A stretch of 64,000 nucleotides of DNA from TMP-86 sp039807285 (GTDB taxonomy: Bacteria > Pseudomonadota > Gammaproteobacteria > Steroidobacterales > Steroidobacteraceae). The translations under genes were made by a program, and so were the position numbers. How positions within the stretch are numbered: position 1 is the stretch's first letter; the number at the start of each line of letters is the position of its first letter. The stretch spans positions 1-64,000 of the forward strand of contig JBGAGK010000008.1 in the NCBI GenBank assembly GCA_044226785.1. The letters are read 5' to 3'. Of this stretch, positions 23,107 to 31,952 are shown one piece after another. The notes beneath the pieces are model-generated. The model ran no database searches, was not told the DNA's origin, and saw only the letters and a program-made list of their open reading frames with translations.

Positions 23107-25506
23107 ATGATTCTGAATTCACTTGTCCGGCGAAGCCTGGTCATCCCGGCCCTGATGCTCATTTCCGGTGGCTTCACGTTTCCGGTTTGGGCCCAGGAGA
23201 CCGCGCCGGCAGCTTCGGATGTCCTTGAGGAGGTGGTGGTCACGGCGCAAAAGCGCGAGGAGAGCCTGCAGCGGGTTCCTGTCTCGGTGACTGCAATGAC
23301 CAGCACCCAGCTCGGTGCGCTGAAGCTGGATACTCCCTCGAGCATCACTTCCGAGGTTCCCAACCTCCAGGTCAACGGAATCGTCGGCGAAGGCTCGCCT
23401 CTGTTCAGCCTTCGCGGCGTGTCGATGTTCGATTACTCGCTCAGCCAGTCGAGCCCGGTCGCAAGCTACCTCGACGAAGTCTACAAGGGCAACTTCGTGT
23501 TGTTCGGGGTTGAGATGTACGACCTTGAGCGGGTGGAGGTTCTGCGCGGCCCGCAGGGAACCCTGTACGGCAAGAACACCACGGGCGGTGCCATCAACTT
23601 CATCACCAAGAAGCCGGGTTTCGACACGGAAGGGTTCCTGAAGCTCGGCGTGGGCAACTACGATCGCCGCGAAGCCTCGGGTGCGTTCCAGACGGCGCTC
23701 ATTCCCGACCGGCTGGCCGCGCGCCTGGCCTTCACCTACACGAAGGCCAACGGTTTCATCAAGAACATCCTGCCGGGGCATCCCGACATGGACGGGGTCG
23801 ATCAATACGGCGTTCGCCTGTCGCTGCTGTATCGGCCCAGCGATTCACTGGACCTGATCCTGCGTCTGGCCACCAGCAAGCAGAATCCCTACAACTACGC
23901 CATCATGGACGGGCGCATCGGCCCTGACGGTGTGGGCGGCGTGGGGTATTACCGGACCAGTGATGGGACAGCCACGGGAACACCGCTCGCCGATGACGAA
24001 GTGGCCCAGAACTACACGCCGCGGCGCCGGCAGGAGAACAAATCCGCTTCGCTCACCGCCAAGTGGGCAATGTCGGACCGGCTTGCCATGACCTCGATCA
24101 CCTCATGGGACCAGGGCGAGTTGTTCAATCCGGAAGGCACGGATGGCGCGCCCATCGACATCTGGAAGATCCCGTATCTCGGCAAGACCCGGCAAGTGAC
24201 CCAGGACCTGCGCCTGTCCACGACCGGCAATGAGGCCCTCAGTTTCATCCTCGGCGCCTATTATCAGCACGAGATCGTTTTCAATTCGACCGAGAACCGG
24301 ATCTTCAATTTCCTGGACTACAACGGTGACGGGGCGTTCAACTACCAGGATTGCGCGGATTCCTCCTACGCCAACCCCAATGGCATTCCGGGGTTTGGGT
24401 ATGTGAACGGGACATTCATCAATCTGAGCTGCAACTACTACAACCAGTTCGACCAGATCCGCAACAGCTGGGCGCTGTATTCGGACGGCAGCTATGCCTT
24501 CAACGACAAGATCAAGTTGCGTGCGGGCCTGCGCTACAACCATGACAACGCGATCCAGAAAAATGCCATCAACCAGCTTCGCGGCGCCGACGAAGTGCCC
24601 ATTGCCAGCATCTTCAACGTCGGCGAGTGCATCGCGGGCGTACCGGGGGTCGTATGTCCGCTGCTGACGCTTCCCGGTTCGCCGGGCTACGATGCGGCCG
24701 TGAACACCAGCCGCAGCCAGGCGGCCCGCAACACGGATTTCACCGGTCGCCTGGGTCTGGACTACACACCCACGGCGGACAGCCTGATCTACGTGAACTT
24801 GAGTCGCGGGTACCGGAGCGCTGCGTTCAATGCGCAGTTCCTGTTCACGGCTTCGGACTTCACCACGGTGAAGCCGGAGACCCTGGACGCGGCCGAGATC
24901 GGCTTCAAGACCACCTGGCTGGGCAATCGCCTGCAGTTCAACGGCGCCCTGTTCCACTACCAGTACAAGAACCAGCAGATCGTCAACGTCTATCCGAACG
25001 GGCAGCAGCCACTGATCAACCTGGGCAAATCGAAGATCGACGGCGGCGAGCTCGAGATCACCACACGGCCGGTGCGGGAGCTCACGCTGCGGGCGGGCCT
25101 GGGGTTCCTCAAGACCAAGGTTCAGGAAGGCGTGCTGGCCAGCGGCGACATTTCGGGGAACGAACTGCCCAATGCGCCCAAGGTGTCCGGGACGGTGAGT
25201 GCGGACTGGGATGTGTGGCAGAACGATGCGGTGGCGCTGACCTGGCGTGTGGATACCAGCTTCACGAGCAAACAGTATCTGGCGATGCCCAACGAGAACG
25301 CCATCTCGCAAGGCGCCTATCAGTTGCTGAATTCCCGCATCACCCTGCATGCACCGGATTCGAAGTGGGAGGTCGGCCTGTGGGGCAACAACCTCACCGA
25401 CAAGTTTTTCCTGACCAACGCCGTGGACGTGCAGGGCTTCGGGTTCGACTATCGGCACCGGGGCCTGCCGCGCATGTATGGGCTCGACGCCACCTATCGC
25501 TTCTGA
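23107..25506 (+). CDS. TonB-dependent receptor heading the amine dehydrogenase operon
   Basis: A 799-residue outer-membrane receptor: signal peptide ending near FPVWAQ, then VLEEVVVTAQKREESLQRVP, plug motifs LFSLRGVSMFDYS and VEVLRGPQGTLYGKNTTGG, and a long barrel ending in a Phe (GLDATYRF). ATG 23107 is used because AAGGGGA stands just upstream and the product begins with a proper signal peptide. Its last 29 nt overlap the start of the acyl-CoA synthetase gene, so receptor, synthetase and qhp genes look like one transcription unit. It likely imports the amine compound or a larger amine-bearing precursor, an inference from gene order. Confidence 0.9.
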   Translation: MILNSLVRRSLVIPALMLISGGFTFPVWAQETAPAASDVLEEVVVTAQKREESLQRVPVSVTAMTSTQLGALKLDTPSSITSEVPNLQVNGIVGEGSPLFSLRGVSMFDYSLSQSSPVASYLDEVYKGNFVLFGVEMYDLERVEVLRGPQGTLYGKNTTGGAINFITKKPGFDTEGFLKLGVGNYDRREASGAFQTALIPDRLAARLAFTYTKANGFIKNILPGHPDMDGVDQYGVRLSLLYRPSDSLDLILRLATSKQNPYNYAIMDGRIGPDGVGGVGYYRTSDGTATGTPLADDEVAQNYTPRRRQENKSASLTAKWAMSDRLAMTSITSWDQGELFNPEGTDGAPIDIWKIPYLGKTRQVTQDLRLSTTGNEALSFILGAYYQHEIVFNSTENRIFNFLDYNGDGAFNYQDCADSSYANPNGIPGFGYVNGTFINLSCNYYNQFDQIRNSWALYSDGSYAFNDKIKLRAGLRYNHDNAIQKNAINQLRGADEVPIASIFNVGECIAGVPGVVCPLLTLPGSPGYDAAVNTSRSQAARNTDFTGRLGLDYTPTADSLIYVNLSRGYRSAAFNAQFLFTASDFTTVKPETLDAAEIGFKTTWLGNRLQFNGALFHYQYKNQQIVNVYPNGQQPLINLGKSKIDGGELEITTRPVRELTLRAGLGFLKTKVQEGVLASGDISGNELPNAPKVSGTVSADWDVWQNDAVALTWRVDTSFTSKQYLAMPNENAISQGAYQLLNSRITLHAPDSKWEVGLWGNNLTDKFFLTNAVDVQGFGFDYRHRGLPRMYGLDATYRF

Positions 25507-27187
25507 ACTGGCCCATGTAGCCGGCTCCACGGCGGTGCCCCTGCAGCACCGCACCGTGGGGCAGGCGCTGGCCGCGTCGGTAGCCCGTTGGCCGGATCGG
25601 CCCGCGTTGGTGGTTCCGTGGCAGGACGTACGCTGGAGCTATCAGGAGTTTGCCCGCCGCGTCGGGCAACTGGCTCGAGCGCTGCTGGCATCGGGCCTTC
25701 GACCGGGTGATCGGGTCGGGATCTGGTCGCCCAACTGTGCCGAATGGGTGTTGATCCAGTTCGCGACTGCGCAGGCCGGCATCATTCTCGTCAACATAAA
25801 TCCGGCTTACCGAATCTCCGAACTCCGCTTTGCCTTGCGCAAGACTGGCTGCCGGATGCTGGTGCTGGCTGACGAATTCAAGAGCAGCGACTACCTGGCC
25901 ATGATGCGTGAGCTCATTCCCGAATTGGCGCTGGAGCGGCCCGGGCTGCTTCTGTCGGAGGAGTTTCCCGATCTGCGCGTGCTGGTGAACCTGGGTGCCG
26001 CACGACAGCCGGGGTCCCTGCCATTTCAGGATCTGCTGAGCCGCGCGGAGCAGTGCGATGCGCGGGACCTGCACGCCATCGGGCAGGGCCTTTCCCCGGG
26101 CGATGCCATCAACATCCAGTTCACCAGTGGAACCACGGGTACGCCCAAGGGAGCGACGCTTTCGCATTTCAACCTCGTGAACAACGGATTTTTCGTCGGC
26201 GAGGGGCTGCGGCTCACCGAGAATGACCGGGTGTGCATTCCGGTCCCGATGTACCACTGTTTTGGCATGGTGCTGGGAGTTCTGGCGGCGGTGACGCACG
26301 GTGCAGCCTGCATATTTCCCGGCTCGAGCTTCGATGCGCAGCAGGTCCTCGAATGCGTGCATGTGGAGCGTTGCACGGCCCTTCTCGGTGTTCCGACCAT
26401 GTTCATCGCCGAACTCGATCATCCGCGGTTCGGCGAGTTCGACCTGTCTTCATTGCGCACCGGCATCATGGCAGGCGCCCCATGTCCCATTGCCGTCATG
26501 ACCCGGGTGGTGGAACAGATGAACATGCGCGAGGTCACCATCTGTTACGGCATGACCGAGACAAGCCCGGTGAGTTTCCAGTCGGATACGACCGACCCGC
26601 TGGAACGGCGGGTCAGCACCGTGGGCCGGGTCCACCCGCACGTCGAGGTGAAGGTCATCGACCCGGAAGGGCGCACCGTGCAGCGGGGCGTGGCCGGAGA
26701 GCTGTGCACGCGTGGCTACAGTGTCATGCGCGGATACTGGGACGAGCCGGAGCGTACCGCCGAAGCGGTTGATCGGGAAGGCTGGATGCACACCGGTGAT
26801 CTGGGCGTGATCGATGAGGCCGGATTCTGCAACATCGTCGGCCGCGTCAAGGACATGATCATCCGCGGTGGCGAAAACGTGTATCCGCGTGAAATCGAGG
26901 AATTCCTGTTCCGTCATCCGAAGGTCCTCGACGTGGCCGTGGTGGGCGTGCCTGATCCGCGCTTCGGGGAGGCCGTCTGCGCAGTGGTGCGTCTGCGCGA
27001 AGGCATGGACAGTTCCGAGGCGGAGATCCAGAATTACTGCCAGGGCCAGATCGCACATTACAAGGTGCCGCGCTATGTCCGTTTCGTGGATGAGTTCCCC
27101 ATGACCGTGACCGGCAAGATCCAGAAATTCATGATCCGCGATTCCGTTTCGCACGAACTCGGGTTGCATGGGGAGAAGACGGCATGA
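25478..27187 (+). CDS. Acyl-CoA synthetase (AMP-forming, fatty-acid-CoA ligase type)
   Basis: A 569-residue ANL-superfamily ligase that activates a carboxylic acid with ATP and CoA. Motifs in order: the P-loop FTSGTTGTPKGATLSH (about residue 215), CYGMTETSP, GWMHTGDLG, GRVKDMIIRGGENVYP and the C-terminal Lys in MTVTGKIQKF. Length and motifs are complete. The start ATG 25478 overlaps the end of the receptor gene, and its stop overlaps the qhpG start (ATGA). In this operon it probably converts the acid derived from the deaminated amine (amine, aldehyde, acid) into its CoA ester for beta-oxidation; the chain length is unknown. Confidence 0.88.
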   Translation: MGSTPPIASELAHVAGSTAVPLQHRTVGQALAASVARWPDRPALVVPWQDVRWSYQEFARRVGQLARALLASGLRPGDRVGIWSPNCAEWVLIQFATAQAGIILVNINPAYRISELRFALRKTGCRMLVLADEFKSSDYLAMMRELIPELALERPGLLLSEEFPDLRVLVNLGAARQPGSLPFQDLLSRAEQCDARDLHAIGQGLSPGDAINIQFTSGTTGTPKGATLSHFNLVNNGFFVGEGLRLTENDRVCIPVPMYHCFGMVLGVLAAVTHGAACIFPGSSFDAQQVLECVHVERCTALLGVPTMFIAELDHPRFGEFDLSSLRTGIMAGAPCPIAVMTRVVEQMNMREVTICYGMTETSPVSFQSDTTDPLERRVSTVGRVHPHVEVKVIDPEGRTVQRGVAGELCTRGYSVMRGYWDEPERTAEAVDREGWMHTGDLGVIDEAGFCNIVGRVKDMIIRGGENVYPREIEEFLFRHPKVLDVAVVGVPDPRFGEAVCAVVRLREGMDSSEAEIQNYCQGQIAHYKVPRYVRFVDEFPMTVTGKIQKFMIRDSVSHELGLHGEKTA

Positions 27188-28542
27188 ATCAGCAGAATCC
27201 TCACTGCGTGGATGTGGCCGTGCTGGGTGCGGGACCTGCGGGCGTGGCGGCGGCAGTGGAACTGCTGCGCATGGGCTGGTCGGTGCGGCTGTTCTGTGGA
27301 GACGCGCGCACCGGCATCGAAGGCGCCTCGGATCGCATGCTGGAACAGCTGCGCAGACGCCAGTTGTCCGCAACACTGGCCAGCATTCGCGTGTACGGCC
27401 CTCGCAAGCGCGACTGGGCGGGGACGCAGTCCGACAATGGCGGGGAATACCTGATCGAACGACCGCGATTCGATGCAGCATTGCGCACGGATGCACTGGC
27501 AGCGGGCGTGCCATGCGAGGCGCGGGCACAGGAGGTCTGGCGTGATGAACACACCTGGCTGGTGCAATCGGATCGCGGTCTGGTGCGCGCCCGGGCTGTG
27601 GTCGAGGCGCGGGGCCGCCGGGTTCGGGGAACAGCCCAGAAGGGGCCGCGACTGCTGGCGCTGAGGCGCCGGTATCGAGGTGCAGGCGCCCCGGGCACCG
27701 CGATCATGATGGCAAGGGATGCGTGGTACTGGATGGCCTGCGATGGCCTTGGGAGTCTGCTTGTCCAGGCCGTTGGCAGCCCGCGAGGCAGTGGAGGCGA
27801 GCAGGCCCTGAAACAGCGCCTGCTCGGCATGCAGGCCATGCCGCAGGCGCTGGTCGAGCGGCTTTCGTGCGCATCGCCGGAAGGCGTCGTGAGTGCCTGC
27901 GCGGCCGGTGCGTCATGCCGCAGGCCGGCCGACGAGGAAGGTCGCGTGCTGGCGGGTGATGCAACAGTGGCGCTGGACCCGCTAGCGGGTCACGGCCTGT
28001 ATGAAGCGCTGGCGGGAACGCCTGCCGTGGTGGCTGCGGTCAATACCTGGCTGACAGGTGGCCGCTGGGCGCCGGTGAAGGAATTCATGACAGCGCGCAC
28101 GCAGGAGTCCTGGGCGCGAAAGATGGCGTTCGCACACACTTTCTATGCCGATGCGGCGGCTGCCCAGCCCGATGCCTTCTGGCTGGATGCTTCGCGTGGT
28201 TACGGTGATGCTGCCGCGAAGGCAGTGTCCGTGGCCGATTCGACGCTGCGGGTCGAGGTGCGGCCGGTTCTCAATGGCAATCGCATCGAGCAGCGCCGCG
28301 TGCTGGTCGGGGCTCAGTGGCCGCGAGGCATCTGGTATCACGGCGACATCGAACTGGCCGATCTGTTCGAATCAGGGAGGCGGTCGAGCTGGGATACGGT
28401 GCGAACGGCCGAAAATCTGGGCAGATCACCCGAGGCCGTGCAAAATGCGATCCAATGGCTTAAGGTTAAAGGAGTGCTGCCCCAAGGCGGCGCGCGGCAA
28501 CGGGAGCATGCCGGAGTCGGCGATGGCATGCGCGAACGATGA
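27184..28542 (+). CDS. qhpG: QhpG, FAD-dependent monooxygenase for the tryptophylquinone cofactor
   Basis: A 452-residue flavoprotein monooxygenase. The N-terminus has the dinucleotide-binding VAVLGAGPAGVAAAVELL; a second FAD motif is ADEEGRVLAGDATVALDPLAGHGLYEAL near residue 255. The C-terminal part (about 345-445) is a separate helical region absent from simple hydroxylases. In characterised systems QhpG dihydroxylates the target Trp of the gamma-subunit precursor, the first step to the quinone. Identity rests on the FMO fold plus position beside qhpADCBFE. It starts at ATG 27184 in an ATGA overlap with the synthetase gene; qhpA follows after 10 nt. In Paracoccus the gene lies downstream of qhpE; here it comes first. 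Confidence 0.85.
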   Translation: MNQQNPHCVDVAVLGAGPAGVAAAVELLRMGWSVRLFCGDARTGIEGASDRMLEQLRRRQLSATLASIRVYGPRKRDWAGTQSDNGGEYLIERPRFDAALRTDALAAGVPCEARAQEVWRDEHTWLVQSDRGLVRARAVVEARGRRVRGTAQKGPRLLALRRRYRGAGAPGTAIMMARDAWYWMACDGLGSLLVQAVGSPRGSGGEQALKQRLLGMQAMPQALVERLSCASPEGVVSACAAGASCRRPADEEGRVLAGDATVALDPLAGHGLYEALAGTPAVVAAVNTWLTGGRWAPVKEFMTARTQESWARKMAFAHTFYADAAAAQPDAFWLDASRGYGDAAAKAVSVADSTLRVEVRPVLNGNRIEQRRVLVGAQWPRGIWYHGDIELADLFESGRRSSWDTVRTAENLGRSPEAVQNAIQWLKVKGVLPQGGARQREHAGVGDGMRER

Positions 28543-28552
28543 GGAGTTGGAC

Positions 28553-30169
28553 GTGAATCGATCTGACATTGACCGTGTGCGGCGCTGGCGCCGTTCCATG
28601 CTGGGGGCTCTTGGGGTGTTTGGCGCGGTCTGCCTGACTGCGATTGCGCTGCCTGCAATGGCCGATGCCCCGGCGCCTGCCAACCAGCAGACCGTGCGCA
28701 CCTGGTGTGCGGGCTGCCACACCGAGGACAGCCCGGGACACTTCCAGCGTCTTTCGGTGATCCGCAAGTCGCCGGAAGGCTGGCAGATGACCATCTTCCG
28801 CATGCAGCACGTGCACAACCTCGCGCTGCCGGAGGATGCGCGCAATGCCATCATCAAGTACCTGTCGGACACGCAAGGCCTGGCACCCGCGGAGTCCGCG
28901 GCAGGGCGCTTTGCGCTCGAGCGCCGCCCCAACATGCCGGATCTGAAGCTCGGTGACAACCTGCCGGTCATGTGCGGCCGCTGCCACAGCCTGGCCCGGG
29001 TCGCCCTGCAACGGCGCGACGCCGACGAATGGCTCAAGCACATGCACATGCATGTGGGGCAGTTCCCTTCGCTCGAGTATCAGGCCTCGGCGCGTGACAT
29101 CCACTGGTGGGAAATCGCCACCACACAACTGCCGGCGAAGCTGGGTGCGATGTTCCCGTTCGATTCGCCCGAATGGCGGGCATGGAAGGACCGGCCGCAT
29201 GCGGACCTGAGCGGCGACTGGCTGGTGCATGGGCACAACCCGGGTGGCGCTGACTTCGTGGGCACGCTGAGCGTGAAGGCCGCGGGCGATGACGACTACA
29301 CGGCTCATTACTCCCTGCAGACGGCTTCGGGCGAGCCTGACGGTGATTTCGATTCGAAGGTGCGTGTGTTCACCGGCTATGAATGGCGTGGCACATCGAA
29401 GCCGGGTGCAGTGGACACCCATGAGGTGCTGGCCCTGTCCGAGGATGGCAAGCGGCTGACGGGCCGCTGGTTCGAGGCGGCTCACCCGGAAGTCGGCGGC
29501 GATGTGGTGGCCGAGCGCCTCACAGGGCCTGCCGCGGTGTTCATGGTCTCGCCACGCGCATTGAAAACCGGCTCGACCACCGAGGTGCTGATCGCCGGCA
29601 GGGCGCTTCACGGTGCCGTGAATTTCGGCAAGGGCACTCATGTCAAGGTTCTCAAGGCGGGTCCGACGCTGATCCGGGTTGCGGTCACGGTGAATGCAAA
29701 GGCGGAGCCCGGCCTCCGGAGCGTGACCGTCGGCAAGCTGGTCGGGTCAGACATGGCGGCCATCTACGACAAGGTGGATCGCCTGGATGTCCGGCCATCC
29801 TACGGCATCGCACGCATCGGCGGCGGCCGGGTCGACCCGGTGGCGGCGCAGTTCGAAGCCTGGGGTTTCATAGAACCTCGAACCGGCCAGGCGCCGGTGG
29901 CATTGGGCCCGATGAAGGTCAAGTGGACGGTGGAACCGCACAACGAGGATGCGGTAAAGGCGGATGACGTCAAGTTCGCCGGCACCATGCGGCAGGATGG
30001 CAGCTTCATGCCCGCCGTGGGAGGTCCCAATCCGGAGCGCAAATTCAGTGGAAACAACGCGGGCGACCTGAATGTGGTGGCGAGCCTGGACCAGGACGGC
30101 AAGCAATTGCGCGGCGAAGGGCATCTGATCGTCACCGTGCAGACCTGGAACACACCTCCGATCTACTGA
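28553..30169 (+). CDS. qhpA: Quinohemoprotein amine dehydrogenase alpha subunit (diheme)
   Basis: The 538-residue precursor starts at GTG 28553, with GAGGAG placed 6 nt upstream, and has a signal peptide (hydrophobic LGALGVFGAVCLTAIALP, cleavage near AMADA). The mature N-terminal domain holds two heme c sites, CAGCH at residues 52-56 and CGRCH at 141-145, and is followed by beta-rich domains. This is the periplasmic alpha subunit that takes electrons from the CTQ cofactor in the gamma subunit and passes them to a soluble carrier. Length fits known alpha subunits (about 490 mature residues). It is between qhpG and qhpD with gaps of 10 and 17 nt. Confidence 0.92.
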   Translation: MNRSDIDRVRRWRRSMLGALGVFGAVCLTAIALPAMADAPAPANQQTVRTWCAGCHTEDSPGHFQRLSVIRKSPEGWQMTIFRMQHVHNLALPEDARNAIIKYLSDTQGLAPAESAAGRFALERRPNMPDLKLGDNLPVMCGRCHSLARVALQRRDADEWLKHMHMHVGQFPSLEYQASARDIHWWEIATTQLPAKLGAMFPFDSPEWRAWKDRPHADLSGDWLVHGHNPGGADFVGTLSVKAAGDDDYTAHYSLQTASGEPDGDFDSKVRVFTGYEWRGTSKPGAVDTHEVLALSEDGKRLTGRWFEAAHPEVGGDVVAERLTGPAAVFMVSPRALKTGSTTEVLIAGRALHGAVNFGKGTHVKVLKAGPTLIRVAVTVNAKAEPGLRSVTVGKLVGSDMAAIYDKVDRLDVRPSYGIARIGGGRVDPVAAQFEAWGFIEPRTGQAPVALGPMKVKWTVEPHNEDAVKADDVKFAGTMRQDGSFMPAVGGPNPERKFSGNNAGDLNVVASLDQDGKQLRGEGHLIVTVQTWNTPPIY

Positions 30170-30186
30170 GCGGGAAGATCATCCAG

Positions 30187-31614
30187 ATGAAGTTCAATCG
30201 CGCCAATGGTCACGTAGTCCGGTTCGATGGCCGCGCCATGCTGCTGCATGTGCCGACCACGGCGCTGTTCGAGCTGGATGATCTGGGCCGTGCCGTGGTT
30301 GACTTGTCCGAGCGCGCGGGAGAGATCGATCGCGATGGGCTGTCGCGCTCGCTGGCAGACCGGTTTGCATCCACGGATGTGGAGAATTTTCTCCAGCGGC
30401 TGGAACAGCTCGAGATCCTGCAGTCGCCCGGGCGCGTGCATGCGGTCAATCCCCAGCGGGTGCAGGTCGAGGAATTTCCCTTGAGCACGCTGGTGCTCAA
30501 CGTGAACACCGGCTGCAACCTCGGCTGTACCTACTGCTACAAGGAGGATCTGGCGGTGCCGGCCCTCGGCCAGCGCATGGATTTCGCCACGGCCTCCCGC
30601 AGCGTGGACTTGCTGTTGCAGCAGGCCAGCGAGCGCGACCGCATCAATATCGTTTTTTTCGGTGGCGAGCCGCTCACCAACATGCCGCTCATCCGGCAGG
30701 TCGTGGAATACGCACGGCGAACCGGCGATGCACAGCGCAAGAAAGTGGATTTTTCGCTCACCACCAATGCGACGCTACTGACGGAAGAGATCATCGGATT
30801 CTTCGATGCCAACCGCTTCGGCATTTCAGTCAGCATGGACGGTCCCCGGGCCATCCATGACCGCAACCGTCGCACCGTGGGCGGCAAGGGCACCTATGCA
30901 GTCGTGGCGCGCAAGGTGCGCCTGCTGCTGGACAGCTACCGGTCACGCCCGGTGGGAGCCCGCGTGACGCTTACCTCGGGTACCACCGAGGTGGAACAGA
31001 TTCACGCGCATCTGCGCGGTGAGCTGGGTTTCCATGAAGTGGGCTATGCGCCGGTGACCGCGGCGGAAGACGCCGGACACGGCCTGACGCACGAGGAACT
31101 GGAACAGGTCCATGCCGCGTTCGAGCGCATGGGCGAAGCCTACCGCGTGGCGGCGATCCAGGGCAGGAGCACCGGTTTTTCGAACCTGCACCAGCTCATG
31201 ACCGATCTTCACGAGGGCCGCCGCAAGGCGTTGCCCTGCGGTGCGGGCGTGGGGCTGCTGGCGGTGGACAAATCCGGCGGCCTGAATCTCTGTCACCGCT
31301 TCACGGGCTCGGACCTGCCCACCTTCGGAAACGTGGAATCCGGCATCGACACCGCGGCGCTGGGCGAATTCCTGGCCAAGGCGTCCGATCGGGAAGGCAC
31401 GCATTGCGCCACCTGCCGCATCCGCAACCTTTGCGCAGGGGGCTGTTATCACGAGTCCTACACCCGTTACGGCGATCCGCATCATCGCACCTACCATTAC
31501 TGCGATCTGCTGCGGCGCTGGGTGGATTTCGGTGTGCGCATCTACACCGATATCCTGTCGCACAATCCCGGATTTTTAAGCTCGCACATCGAACCGAGGA
31601 GGGCCCTCACATGA
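30187..31614 (+). CDS. qhpD: QhpD, radical SAM/SPASM enzyme forming thioether crosslinks
   Basis: A 475-residue radical SAM enzyme. Residues about 1-85 form a PqqD-like peptide-recognition region. The [4Fe-4S]-SAM motif is C110-x3-C114-x2-C117 within NTGCNLGCTYCYKE. FFGGEPLTN and SVSMDGPRAIHDRNR follow. The C-terminal SPASM region has many Cys for auxiliary clusters (CGAGVG, CHRF, HCATCRIRNLCAGGCYH and a late YHYC). QhpD makes the three Cys-to-Asp/Glu thioether bonds inside the gamma-subunit precursor in the cytoplasm. Its stop overlaps the start of qhpC, the substrate gene, so enzyme and substrate are coupled. Confidence 0.93.
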   Translation: MKFNRANGHVVRFDGRAMLLHVPTTALFELDDLGRAVVDLSERAGEIDRDGLSRSLADRFASTDVENFLQRLEQLEILQSPGRVHAVNPQRVQVEEFPLSTLVLNVNTGCNLGCTYCYKEDLAVPALGQRMDFATASRSVDLLLQQASERDRINIVFFGGEPLTNMPLIRQVVEYARRTGDAQRKKVDFSLTTNATLLTEEIIGFFDANRFGISVSMDGPRAIHDRNRRTVGGKGTYAVVARKVRLLLDSYRSRPVGARVTLTSGTTEVEQIHAHLRGELGFHEVGYAPVTAAEDAGHGLTHEELEQVHAAFERMGEAYRVAAIQGRSTGFSNLHQLMTDLHEGRRKALPCGAGVGLLAVDKSGGLNLCHRFTGSDLPTFGNVESGIDTAALGEFLAKASDREGTHCATCRIRNLCAGGCYHESYTRYGDPHHRTYHYCDLLRRWVDFGVRIYTDILSHNPGFLSSHIEPRRALT

Positions 31615-31931
31615 ACGGCTTCAAACCCACCAACAGGAAGGCGGAGCTTCTGCTCGAAGCTGCCGATCAAGGCAAGGTCAAAGAGGTCACTGCCATGGAG
31701 CATGTGGCCGGTTGTGTCACCACCTATGACCCGGGCTGGGAGGTGGATGCGCTGGGTGGCGTGGCCGGGCTGTGCCAGCCGATGGAGGCCGATCTGTACG
31801 GATGTTCGGATCCGTGCTGGTGGCCGGCCCAGGTGCCCGATACGATGACCACCTATCCGGACTGGACGGCGGGCAGTCCATCGGCGGTGAACGACTGGCG
31901 CCAGCTCGAAGACGTGTTTCCCAAGAAGTGA
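31611..31931 (+). CDS. qhpC: Amine dehydrogenase gamma-subunit precursor (CTQ-bearing)
   Basis: A 106-residue precursor: a 28-residue leader (MNGFKPTNRKAELLLEAADQ...) and a 78-residue mature part. Counting from Met29 as residue 1, every modified residue of the known gamma subunit is present: Cys7-Glu16, Cys27-Asp33 and Cys41-Asp49 for thioether bonds, and Cys37 with Trp43 for cysteine tryptophylquinone. The segment DLYGCSDPCWWPAQVPD contains most of them. It is a ribosomally made, heavily modified catalytic peptide that holds the active site and is exported without a classical signal peptide. ATG 31611 overlaps the qhpD stop, with GAGGAGGG upstream. Confidence 0.95.
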   Translation: MNGFKPTNRKAELLLEAADQGKVKEVTAMEHVAGCVTTYDPGWEVDALGGVAGLCQPMEADLYGCSDPCWWPAQVPDTMTTYPDWTAGSPSAVNDWRQLEDVFPKK

Positions 31932-31952
31932 TGTGACCCCGGGGAGAATTCC

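Noticed and set aside
24103..25554. 483-codon minus-strand open frame
   Set aside because: Antisense to the TonB receptor; no recognisable motif.
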